Part shown: in pieces, positions 1 through 7,263 of the stretch
Layout of the letters: the number at the start of each line of letters is the position of its first letter
Numbering within the stretch: position 1 is the first letter of the stretch
Source of the DNA: Bordetella parapertussis
Lineage (GTDB): Bacteria; Pseudomonadota; Gammaproteobacteria; Burkholderiales; Burkholderiaceae_B
Reading direction: 5' to 3'
NCBI GenBank assembly: GCA_945872285.1
Contig: CAMBZR010000077.1
Span: 1-14,161, forward strand
Length of the DNA stretch: 14,161 nt
The notes under the pieces: generated by a model
Databases searched by the model: none
The model's input: only the letters and a program-made list of their open reading frames with translations
Told to the model about the DNA's origin: nothing
Program-made: the position numbers and the translations under genes

Positions 1-687
1 GAATGGCGTCTGATTGAATTGTTTGATGAGCTTAAACTCAATGTCGGCGTCATTGTCAACACCGAGAATTATGCGCACTGCCCCGACTTGATACAAGCCC
101 ATCGTGCACGCGGTGACGAAATGATTGCACATGGACGCTCAAACGCCGAACGCCAAATCGAAATGGATGAAGCGACTGAACGCACCATGATCAACGAGGT
201 AACCGCGCTGATGCAAAAGGCGGACGGTAAGCGGCCACACGGTTGGCTAAGCCCTTACCTGACCCCAAGCTTGAATACAACCGACTTGCTGGTTGAGGCC
301 GATTATTCATACGTGCTCGACTGGGGCATCTGTGATGAACAACCCTTCTGGGTCAAGAGCAAGGGTAAACCTATTTTGTCAGTCCCTTATCCAATCGAAC
401 TGAATGATCAACCAGCGATTGCCTATCGACACAATTCGGCGCAAGAATATTGCGACATGATGGTCGAAAATTTTGAAGAAATGCTACGACGCTCTGTGGA
501 CACGCCCTTGGTATGTGCAATTTCTTTACATTCTTTCATTATGGGACAACCGTTTAGACTGGCCCGCCTGCGAAAAGCCATGCAGCACATCATGTCTTAT
601 CGCGATCAAATTTGGCTGACGACGCCCGGTGAGGTGGCTGATCATTATCGAAACCTGCCGACAGAATTACAGTTGCATGTCAAATAA
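1..687 (+). CDS. Polysaccharide deacetylase family protein (5' end cut by window)
   Basis: The reading frame is open from base 1 (it begins E-W-R-L-I-E) and stops with TAA at 685-687, so the true start lies upstream; family members of this type are about 290-310 residues, so roughly 70 are missing. The fragment looks like the allantoinase/PuuE-like branch of the NodB-fold deacetylases: EWRLIELFDEL, then NTENYAHCPDL, ARGDEMIAHG, a RPHGWLSP segment matching the R-x-x-G-W motif, and a late SLHSF histidine. The usual metal-binding H-x-x-x-H is replaced by H-G-R-S-N (nucleotides 130-144), so hydrolysis of a C-N bond in a small molecule is as likely as sugar deacetylation. It faces the aminotransferase gene with only 13 bases between the stops and no visible hairpin terminator. 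The family call is firm; the substrate is unknown. Confidence 0.8.
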   Translation, partial: EWRLIELFDELKLNVGVIVNTENYAHCPDLIQAHRARGDEMIAHGRSNAERQIEMDEATERTMINEVTALMQKADGKRPHGWLSPYLTPSLNTTDLLVEADYSYVLDWGICDEQPFWVKSKGKPILSVPYPIELNDQPAIAYRHNSAQEYCDMMVENFEEMLRRSVDTPLVCAISLHSFIMGQPFRLARLRKAMQHIMSYRDQIWLTTPGEVADHYRNLPTELQLHVK

Positions 688-700
688 ACCAATCAAATTA

Positions 701-1915
701 TTATTGTCTTGCTGTCTGAGTGAACTTCTGAACGAGCTTCAAGACCGCCTCAATATCCTCGTCAGAGTTAAACAAGTGAAACGAAAATCTCAAGATACCG
801 TTTCGCCAAGACGATCGCACGCAGTTTTGAGTTAGATACTCGTGCATGGCAAGCAAAGTTTTAAACTCTGCTCCGTTTGGTGCTGGCAACACCGACCCAA
901 GCGCAACCACATGTGCCTGCTCGCTTTGGGTGCTAGGCTTGCAAACTGGCATGCCAAGTCGCTCAAGCCCTCCGGATAATTCAGTTGCCAAACCGACAGT
1001 GTGGTCTTGGATTGCCTTCGTACCAACACTGAGTAACAACTTTAGTGATTCGCTAGCTGCAATTGCGGCGATCAGATTGTGATTGCCAAGATCAAAACGT
1101 CGGGCGCCAATACGCCATTGAATCGGCTCTTGCATAACACCCGCGTGCGTCATTTTTTTCTCATCGACCCCAAACCGCGCAACGTGCTGCGGAGTTAGAC
1201 GCTCAGACCACCGAGGGTCGACATATAAAAAGCCGAGGCCGTAAACTCCCAATAAGCCTTTCTGAGTCGTGACGGCCAAGGCACCCGCTCCCATTGCCTG
1301 AACATCAGTGTGCAGCGGCCCAACGGATTGAGCTGCGTCTATCAACAGCAAAATATCTCTTCGTCGACACACGTCAGCAATCTCTTCAAGGGGTGTCAAA
1401 AATCCTGGAACATAACTGACTGAACTGAGCGTTACCAATCTAGTACGCGAGTCAATTGCTGCAATCATTCTTTCTAGCGGATAGGCGTTGTCTGTCGGCG
1501 AAATCAAGCGAAGTTCGACGCCTTTTTGTTGCGCTAGGTTATGCCACAAATATCGATTGTTAAGGTGCTCAAGTGCCGGGCACACTACGACGTTATCGCC
1601 GCGCCTCCAGTCGATTGCGCTCGCAACCAGGTTCAATCCTTCCGAGACGTTTTTCGTTAGAGCGATGTCAACAGGGTTTGCATTGATGAGTTCTGCATAC
1701 TGAGCGCGGGCACGCTCGACCCACTCCATTGCTTTGCTTTTATCAAAGCCGTACTCAAGATCACTAATATGAGAGCTAATCGCAGCGTGTACTGAGTTTG
1801 AAAGCGGCGCGCAACTGGCAATATCCAAAAAGATGTAGTCGCAAACCGCTAAAAAATCGCTTCGAATGCGTGCAAGTACTGGCGCTGGCAGCCTTTCTCC
1901 TAGATGTCCGCCCAT
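701..1915 (-). CDS. Class V aminotransferase (cysteine desulfurase/isopenicillin-N epimerase-like)
   Basis: A 404-residue pyridoxal-phosphate enzyme of fold type I. Visible hallmarks are the cofactor-binding LIDAAQSVGP segment (D193 contacts the pyridine nitrogen, Q196 the ring oxygen) and the Schiff-base lysine K219 in TTQKGLLGVYGLGFLYV. An N-terminal FLDIASCAPLSNSV segment and TKNVSEGLNLVA are typical of this class. No catalytic cysteine loop of a true NifS/IscS is obvious, so an aminotransferase, epimerase or lyase role on a small amino acid is more likely than sulfur delivery. The ATG lies 2 bases beyond the stop of the upstream receptor gene, with only a weak purine stretch (CCGGAA) before it, which suggests translational coupling. 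It is the last gene of the leftward regulator-receptor-aminotransferase unit. The family is secure; the reaction is not. Confidence 0.85.
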   Translation of the reverse strand: MGGHLGERLPAPVLARIRSDFLAVCDYIFLDIASCAPLSNSVHAAISSHISDLEYGFDKSKAMEWVERARAQYAELINANPVDIALTKNVSEGLNLVASAIDWRRGDNVVVCPALEHLNNRYLWHNLAQQKGVELRLISPTDNAYPLERMIAAIDSRTRLVTLSSVSYVPGFLTPLEEIADVCRRRDILLLIDAAQSVGPLHTDVQAMGAGALAVTTQKGLLGVYGLGFLYVDPRWSERLTPQHVARFGVDEKKMTHAGVMQEPIQWRIGARRFDLGNHNLIAAIAASESLKLLLSVGTKAIQDHTVGLATELSGGLERLGMPVCKPSTQSEQAHVVALGSVLPAPNGAEFKTLLAMHEYLTQNCVRSSWRNGILRFSFHLFNSDEDIEAVLKLVQKFTQTARQ

Positions 1916-1917
1916 CG

Positions 1918-2874
1918 CTATTCCGGTTTAATCTGCGCGGTATTGATGATCTTCGCCCAAGTTTGCGTGTCGCGCGAGAGCAGCTCTTTGAATTCTTGCG
2001 GGCTAGTGATGATTGGCTCAAGCAACTGCACCTGTAAACGCTGTTGTACTTCGGGTAAAAGCATGGCCTGGCGAATAACCTCGCTAAGTTTCATAATGAT
2101 TACCGGGCTAGTTTGTGCAGGAGCCAATACACCGTACCAGTTGTAAGCTTTTAATTCACCAAAGCCAAGCTCGATAAAGGTTGGCACCTCAGGCATTATG
2201 GTCGCACGCTTTTCTGAGGTCACAGCTAGCGCTCGTAACTTGCCTCCCTGGATCTGAGGGATCACGCCAGGCGCCGGAGTCAAGATCGATTGTATTTGCC
2301 CAGCAACCACGTCATTAATTGCCGGACCACTGCCCTTATAGGGCACATGTATAACTTGAATGGCGCTTTGTATCTTAAAGAGTTCTTGCGCCAGATGAGC
2401 AATGCTGCCATTGCCGCCTGAGCCCATCGCAAGCTGACTCGGTCGTGACTTTGCGATGGCAATAAATTCTTGAACAGTTTGCGCTTCGAACTTAACGGGT
2501 ACGGCCAAGACTAAAGGCGTTCTTGCAACGATAGCTATTGGTTCAAAGTCTTTGATGGGATCGTAAGGCACCTTGGCCAACACCAAGTGATTAAACGTGT
2601 GCGGCGAGTCTGCTAGCAACAAAGTGTATCCATCGCTTGGGGCTCGTGCGACAAGCTCGGTTCCCACGACGCCAGCCGCACCGGGTTTATTCTCAACGAT
2701 AACCGAGACGCCTAATGACTCAGACATACGCTGTGCCAAAAGCCTACCGACTGTATCCGAGCCCCCGCCTGGGGCGAACGGCACGACCAAACGAATTGCT
2801 TTAGTTGGGTACGGTTGCGCCGTCGCAGCGACAGTATTCAAGATCAGCAACAGGCCGATTAAATAATGCTTCAT
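1918..2874 (-). CDS. Bug-family periplasmic substrate-binding protein (tripartite tricarboxylate transporter receptor, TctC-like)
   Basis: A 318-residue secreted receptor. The N-terminus has a lysine, a hydrophobic stretch and a signal-peptidase site at A17-T18-A19 before Q20, followed by the Bug signature YPTKAIRLVVPFAPGGGSD with the ligand-contact aspartate D40, then VENKPGAAG and DGYTLLLAD. These proteins capture carboxylates, amides or aromatic acids in the periplasm. No TctA or TctB membrane subunit is in the window, so it is a solitary receptor, as is common in Burkholderiales. The start is well supported: AGGAG on the minus strand at 2880-2884 sits 5 bases before the ATG. It follows the regulator gene by 26 bases and precedes the aminotransferase by 2, so the three are probably one transcript. 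Its ligand is likely related to the substrate of the divergent HyuA/HyuB genes, by context only. Confidence 0.93.
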   Translation of the reverse strand: MKHYLIGLLLILNTVAATAQPYPTKAIRLVVPFAPGGGSDTVGRLLAQRMSESLGVSVIVENKPGAAGVVGTELVARAPSDGYTLLLADSPHTFNHLVLAKVPYDPIKDFEPIAIVARTPLVLAVPVKFEAQTVQEFIAIAKSRPSQLAMGSGGNGSIAHLAQELFKIQSAIQVIHVPYKGSGPAINDVVAGQIQSILTPAPGVIPQIQGGKLRALAVTSEKRATIMPEVPTFIELGFGELKAYNWYGVLAPAQTSPVIIMKLSEVIRQAMLLPEVQQRLQVQLLEPIITSPQEFKELLSRDTQTWAKIINTAQIKPE

Positions 2875-2900
2875 TATTTCTCCTAATATTAAATGACCCT

Positions 2901-3884
2901 TTACTGAGAAGGCTCGTCTGTCAAAACATGTCTGCTACCGGAAGGCGGTTTACCAAATTTTTTTCGATAAGCACGCGAGAATGCCGATTGAGTATCAAAT
3001 CCAACCGAGTTAGCAACTTCGTTCAACTCACGATCGCCATGGATGATCAAAGAGCGGGCGCGTTCTAGTCGCAAACCATTCGCGAAGGCTAACGGTGTTT
3101 GATTTAGATATTGTTTAAACAAACGGTTTAAATGTCGGCGCGAGACACCGACTTCAAGTGCGAGATTCTCAATACTAACTCGGTTATCGCTTTGTCGCTG
3201 CATGAGATTAATTGCTGCGTTAACAACGACTGGGATGCGCGACGCAACAACAGGAAGTAAAACCTGTTGCAATGCCTGAGGCTGCCGTACGCGTCCATGA
3301 ACAAATGTGTCGGCGATCGCCGTCGCGAGTGCATCGCTCACCTGTTTTGAAATCAAATGCGTCATCATGTCCATTGCGGCAATACCACCGCTGCAAGTCA
3401 TGCGGTTTGAAGCGATCTCGTAAAGACTACGCGTCACATCTACTTTAGAAAACTCTTCTGCAAAACTTGTGGCGTACTCCCAATGCACCGTCGCCCGCAT
3501 GCCATCGAGCAGCTTGGCGCGGGCAAGATGAAAACTTCCGGTGCCTATTGCACCAACCATCGACCCGTACTTAGCGAGATCCTTCAATAACGTCAGCAGC
3601 GGCTTTGAGGTCACAATTCTTGGTTCGAACCCACCCGTAACGAATACGTTTGGATAGGTACTGAGGGATTCAATTGGGCCGTTTGGAACGACCTGCATGC
3701 CATTACCGGCTAAGACCGGGCCATCCGTTTGAGAAAAAAAACCTATTTCGAAAACCGGTCGCCCCGTTAACCGATTCGCCATACGCAGCGGTTCGCTCGC
3801 AGCAACAAAGGGTACCAGTGAAAAACCTGGTACTAATAAAAAAGCCACGCGAATAGGCTGATCAATTTGGGGAATGGAGAACAT
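2901..3884 (-). CDS. GlxA-family transcriptional regulator (DJ-1/PfpI-like domain plus AraC-type HTH)
   Basis: A 327-residue regulator when started at the ATG at 3882-3884. Residues 10-175 form a DJ-1/PfpI (type 1 amidotransferase-like) ligand domain, with FLLVPGFSL, FVTGGFEPR, GAIGTGSFHLA, ATVHWEY and TCSGGIAAMDM. The nucleophile-elbow position reads G-T-G-S with no cysteine, so it should sense rather than catalyse. Residues about 236-310 are the double helix-turn-helix: SIENLALEVGVSRRHLNRLF and ELNEVANSVGFDTQSAFSRAYRKKFG. The frame stays open to 3965, but those 27 extra residues are unlike the family and would run through the direct-repeat operator, so I use the inner start, although no clear ribosome site precedes it. 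Known relatives control glycine betaine, carnitine and arginine use. Its position between two divergent gene groups suggests it controls both. Confidence 0.88.
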   Translation of the reverse strand: MFSIPQIDQPIRVAFLLVPGFSLVPFVAASEPLRMANRLTGRPVFEIGFFSQTDGPVLAGNGMQVVPNGPIESLSTYPNVFVTGGFEPRIVTSKPLLTLLKDLAKYGSMVGAIGTGSFHLARAKLLDGMRATVHWEYATSFAEEFSKVDVTRSLYEIASNRMTCSGGIAAMDMMTHLISKQVSDALATAIADTFVHGRVRQPQALQQVLLPVVASRIPVVVNAAINLMQRQSDNRVSIENLALEVGVSRRHLNRLFKQYLNQTPLAFANGLRLERARSLIIHGDRELNEVANSVGFDTQSAFSRAYRKKFGKPPSGSRHVLTDEPSQ

Positions 3885-3924
3885 GAAAAGTGCGCACAAT
3901 AAAAGCGGGACAATCTGCAAAAAT

Positions 3925-3958
3925 GTCTCAAACTGACTAATAGTAGTCCCAAATTGAC
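3925..3958. promoter_or_regulatory. Direct-repeat operator, probable GlxA/AraC-type binding site
   Basis: Two 13-base direct repeats, GTCTCAAACTGAC at 3925-3937 and GTCCCAAATTGAC at 3946-3958, match at 11 of 13 positions and are offset by exactly 21 bases, two helical turns. That spacing is the classic layout of AraC-family half-sites. The right half overlaps a perfect -35-like TTGACA at 3954-3959 pointing toward the TRAP receptor gene, though I see no good -10 box at 16-18 bases. The site lies in the 189-base divergent region (3885-4073). A partial inverted match (TCAATTTGGG, 3862-3871) lies just inside the regulator gene and may be chance. Confidence 0.6.
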
Positions 3959-4062
3959 AAGTCATCTACTCGGACGGGTGCTAATTTCTTTCTTGAACGT
4001 TCGTCACGACTCGTCGCCGAGTGAACTGTGCGACGGTCGCCCTAGTTTTCTCGCTCAACCGT

Positions 4063-4067
4063 AAGGA
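4063..4067 (+). promoter_or_regulatory. Ribosome binding site deciding the TRAP receptor start
   Basis: AAGGA touches the first ATG (4068) directly but sits 6 bases before a second in-frame ATG (4074). The spacing favours 4074 as the real start, which also leaves a cleaner signal peptide. Confidence 0.65.
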
Positions 4068-4073
4068 ATGGAC

Positions 4074-5063
4074 ATGCTTATCTCTACCAAACGCTTTAGC
4101 CTTAACCTACTTGGTTCGCTCTTGGGAATTGCAGCGCTCGTTCTGCCTCACAAAAGCCAGGCACAACAATGGATGATGGCAACACCCTATCCCGAGACTA
4201 ATTTTCACACTCAAAATATCAAAACATTCATCGAAGATGTCAAGACTGCAACAGGCGGAAAGCTCGTGATCGCCCTCCACGCGAATCAAACACTTTTTCC
4301 GATGCCAGAAATTAAACGCGCTGTCCGCTCGGGACAGGCACAGATGGGCGAGATCTTGCTCTCTGCCTACGGCAATGAAGATCCTTTCTTCGAGGTTGAT
4401 GGCATCCCAATGATTGCGCCCGGTTACGCCAAGGCAAAAGCGCTCTGGCTGGCCTCAAAACCGATGATCGAAAAACGCTTTGCTGACCAGGGTTTAAAAC
4501 CGCTCTTTTCTGTCCCTTGGCCACCGCAAGGGTTCTACACCAAAAAGCCCATAGAAACTCTTTCAGACTTAAAGGGGGTCAAGTTTCGTGCCTATAACGT
4601 AGTAACCGCCCGAATGGCTGAAATCATCGGTGCGATTCCCGTCACCGTCCAACAAGCCGAGGTACCTCAGGCGTTCACGACGGGTATGGTTTCCTCGATG
4701 TTGACCTCAGCGCCCACGGGAGTTGACACGAAGGCCTGGGAGTTTTCGAGCTTTTACTATAACGTTGAGGTCATCAATAATAAAAACATTGTCATGGTAA
4801 GTCAGAAGGCTTTAGATGCTTTGGATGCTGCGACTCGTCAAGCCGTACTTGAGGCAGCAGCAAAGGCCGAACTGCGGGGTTGGGCATTAAGCGAAAAAGT
4901 CATGGCCGAAACGACTCAAACGCTTGCCAAGCAAGGTCTGAAGGTAGAGCCTGGTTCGGCGGCCCTAAAGCTCGAACTAGACAAATTAGGAGCCACGATG
5001 ACTGCAGAGTGGGCTAAGCGCGCAGGGCCTGAGGGCGCTGCGATGCTTAAGACGCTTCAGTAA
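4074..5063 (+). CDS. TRAP transporter periplasmic substrate-binding protein (DctP family)
   Basis: A 329-residue secreted receptor from the ATG at 4074 (331 from the ATG at 4068). The signal peptide has K6-R7, a hydrophobic core and a cleavage site after S28-Q29-A30, giving a mature start of QQWMMATPYPETNFH. DctP features include FIEDVKTATGGKLVI, EIKRAVRSGQAQMGEILLSA, and the LSDLKGVKFRAYN segment whose R172 matches the conserved arginine that clamps the ligand carboxylate, followed by the QAEVPQAFTTGMV segment. TRAP systems import organic acids with an ion gradient. No DctQ or DctM membrane partners lie in the window, so it must pair with a distant transporter or act as a sensor. It leads the rightward arm, divergent from the regulator, and is followed after 112 bases by HyuA. 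Confidence 0.92.
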   Translation: MLISTKRFSLNLLGSLLGIAALVLPHKSQAQQWMMATPYPETNFHTQNIKTFIEDVKTATGGKLVIALHANQTLFPMPEIKRAVRSGQAQMGEILLSAYGNEDPFFEVDGIPMIAPGYAKAKALWLASKPMIEKRFADQGLKPLFSVPWPPQGFYTKKPIETLSDLKGVKFRAYNVVTARMAEIIGAIPVTVQQAEVPQAFTTGMVSSMLTSAPTGVDTKAWEFSSFYYNVEVINNKNIVMVSQKALDALDAATRQAVLEAAAKAELRGWALSEKVMAETTQTLAKQGLKVEPGSAALKLELDKLGATMTAEWAKRAGPEGAAMLKTLQ

Positions 5064-5103
5064 TACACAAACTGAGTAAATAACCGCAAAAGCTACGCGG
5101 GCT

Positions 5104-5124
5104 AGATCGCGCAATGCGTGATCT
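5104..5124 (+). promoter_or_regulatory. Intercistronic stem-loop between the TRAP receptor and HyuA genes
   Basis: AGATCGCGC at 5104-5112 pairs with GCGTGATCT at 5116-5124 around an AAT loop: nine pairs including one G-U. No T-run follows at once (TTTATTTT begins about 12 bases later), so it is a poor intrinsic terminator. It may protect the receptor message from 3' decay, or partly attenuate readthrough so that receptor exceeds enzyme, as in many receptor-first operons. Confidence 0.45.
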
Positions 5125-5175
5125 CACGGTGCACTTTATTTTCAAATCATCGGGCTTGACCCGTGGAGACACTCA

Positions 5176-7263
5176 ATGGCAGTACACGCGCGAATCGGGC
5201 TTGATATCGGAGGCACGTTTACGGACGTCGTGCTAGAAACGGATACTCAACGCTTTACCGCCAAGGTACTGACTACGCCAGCCGCCCCCGAAGAAGGTGC
5301 GATGGAAGCCATGGAAGCAATTCTCAAACTCTCAGGAGTGCAGCCCACTGCAGTGACTGAGATTATTCACGGCACGACGCTGGCCACCAACGCCATCATC
5401 GAAAGAAAAGGCGCGCGCACCGCTATGCTCACGACACGGGGGTTTCGCGATGTCGTTGAAATCGGTACCGAAGGCAGGCCTGATCAGTACGATGTACAAC
5501 TGATCAAGCCCGCGCCTTTAGTGCCCCGTAGATACAGGTTCCCCATCGTTGAGCGACTTGACGCACAGGGCCAAACTCTCATCGAGCTCGATCAAGAGAG
5601 AATCAGACAGCTCGTCCCTGTGCTGAAACGAGAAAAGATTGAAGCGATTGCCATCGGTTTTTTACACAGTTACGTCAACCCGCGACACGAGCAGATCGCC
5701 GCTGAGCTGCTTGCACAAGCCTTGCCTGAACTGAGCATTACTCTTTCTTCTGAAGTCTCACCCGAGTTTAGAGAGTACGAACGCTTTTCGACTGCCTGTG
5801 CCAACGCCTATCTTCAGCCACTGATGGCCCGCTATATCGGTCGCTTTGAAACGTTGCGACGGCAACGGGGTTTTCAGTGTCCGATGCTGCTCATGCTGTC
5901 AGGTGGCGGCTTAACAACCGTGGATACCGCGAAGACATTTCCGGTCCGCTTAGTAGAGTCAGGCCCAGCGGGCGGAGCCATTTTTGCCGGGATCATTGCA
6001 AACCGCTGCGGCCTGAAGGAAGTCGTCTCTTTTGATATGGGAGGAACGACTGCGAAACTTTGTTTCATTGATGATGGTGTGGCACAGACCAGCCGTAGTT
6101 TTGAAGTCGCACGGGTGTACCGGTTCAAGAAGGGCAGCGGACTGCCCTTGCGCATCCCAGTTGTAGAACTAGTCGAAATCGGCGCAGGTGGCGGCTCAAT
6201 CGCACGTGTTGATCAACTTGGTCGAATCGCTGTAGGTCCAGAAAGCGCCTCGGCTGAGCCCGGGCCTGCCTGCTATGCGCGTGGTGGTCTGATGGCAACA
6301 GTGACGGATGCAAACTTAGCCATGCAACGTATTGATCCTTTAAAATTCGCTGGAGGCGACATCGTTTTGTCTGCACAAGCGGCGCAGCTTGCTATACAAA
6401 CCCACATTGCCACTCCGTTAAACCTCACGACGGAAGCAGCAGCCTTTGGCATCAGTGAAATGGTCGACGAAAACATGTCTAACGCGGCACGCGTTCATGG
6501 GATCGAAAGCGGTAAGAACGTCTCATCGCGCACACTCATTGCTTTTGGTGGCTGCGCACCGTTGCATGCTGCGAGGGTCGCAGAAAAGCTCGGGATATCG
6601 CGCGTCATTATTCCAGCATCTGCTGGTGTTGGCTCGGCCGTCGGGTTTTTGCGCGCACCTATCGCCTTTGAGGTGGTTCGCACACAATATCAACGCCTGG
6701 GGAGTTTTGACCATACGTTGATCAACCAAACCTTAGCCGAAATGAGAACCCTCTCGTACGATATTGTGTCGAAAGCCACTCGCTCAGCGCTGCATACACT
6801 ACGTCGTGCATACATGCGGTATGTCGGTCAAGGGCATGAAATTTTAATAGACCTAGGCAACACAGAGTTTGATGCAGCCTCGGGGGAACAACTACGCGCT
6901 GCCTTCGAAGCAGAATACACGCGCGTTTACGGACGCTCGTTGGGCGGCTTGGCCGACATTGAGGTCGCAAGCTGGGTAGTCACGGTGACCACAGACGCTA
7001 TGCCTGACCCAGTCACAAGCTTGCAAATGACTACAACGAAGCCCGCGAAAACAGAATCTCATCGACAGGTGTTTGATCCAGGAACGCGTCGTACCATCGC
7101 ACATAGACTTTATGAGCGAAACGAATTAACCAACGGACTCATGATCAAGGGCCCTGCAATCATTGTCGAGCAAGAGACTTCGACCGTCATCAGCACTAGT
7201 TTCAATGCTCAACTCAATCAATTCGGCGATATTGAACTCACACGCGAGGCGATACCATCATGA
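5176..7263 (+). CDS. Hydantoinase/oxoprolinase family protein, HyuA-type subunit
   Basis: A 695-residue protein of the usual family length. It opens with the ASKHA-like phosphate loop GLDIGGTFTDVVL (residues 8-20), has HGTTLATNAIIERKGA, then the second phosphate motif SFDMGGTTAK (285-294), EIGAGGGSIA (around 336-341), SAEPGPACYARGG and VTDANL with D378. The C-terminal third resembles the acetone-carboxylase-like domain. Members pair with HyuB to open cyclic amides (N-methylhydantoin, 5-oxoproline, caprolactam) or carboxylate ketones at the cost of ATP; the cytoplasmic complex activates the substrate by phosphorylation. GGAG at 5165-5168 is 7 bases before the ATG. The stop overlaps the next start as ATGA. 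Which reaction it performs cannot be told from the motifs alone. Confidence 0.93.
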   Translation: MAVHARIGLDIGGTFTDVVLETDTQRFTAKVLTTPAAPEEGAMEAMEAILKLSGVQPTAVTEIIHGTTLATNAIIERKGARTAMLTTRGFRDVVEIGTEGRPDQYDVQLIKPAPLVPRRYRFPIVERLDAQGQTLIELDQERIRQLVPVLKREKIEAIAIGFLHSYVNPRHEQIAAELLAQALPELSITLSSEVSPEFREYERFSTACANAYLQPLMARYIGRFETLRRQRGFQCPMLLMLSGGGLTTVDTAKTFPVRLVESGPAGGAIFAGIIANRCGLKEVVSFDMGGTTAKLCFIDDGVAQTSRSFEVARVYRFKKGSGLPLRIPVVELVEIGAGGGSIARVDQLGRIAVGPESASAEPGPACYARGGLMATVTDANLAMQRIDPLKFAGGDIVLSAQAAQLAIQTHIATPLNLTTEAAAFGISEMVDENMSNAARVHGIESGKNVSSRTLIAFGGCAPLHAARVAEKLGISRVIIPASAGVGSAVGFLRAPIAFEVVRTQYQRLGSFDHTLINQTLAEMRTLSYDIVSKATRSALHTLRRAYMRYVGQGHEILIDLGNTEFDAASGEQLRAAFEAEYTRVYGRSLGGLADIEVASWVVTVTTDAMPDPVTSLQMTTTKPAKTESHRQVFDPGTRRTIAHRLYERNELTNGLMIKGPAIIVEQETSTVISTSFNAQLNQFGDIELTREAIPS

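Noticed and set aside
3885..3965. N-terminal extension of the GlxA-type regulator
   Set aside because: The extra 27 residues are unlike the family and would overlap the direct-repeat operator.
3954..3985. Complete sigma-70 promoter for the TRAP receptor gene
   Set aside because: TTGACA at 3954-3959 is perfect, but no acceptable -10 lies 16-18 bases downstream; I keep only the -35-like box as part of the operator note.
5149..5204. Eleven-base direct repeat ATCGGGCTTGA at 5149-5159 and 5194-5204
   Set aside because: The second copy is inside the conserved phosphate-loop coding region of HyuA, so its sequence is set by the protein; the match is probably chance.
5874..7104. Several open frames on the minus strand opposite HyuA
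   Set aside because: They lack ribosome sites and recognisable domains and mirror the codon pattern of the strong plus-strand gene.
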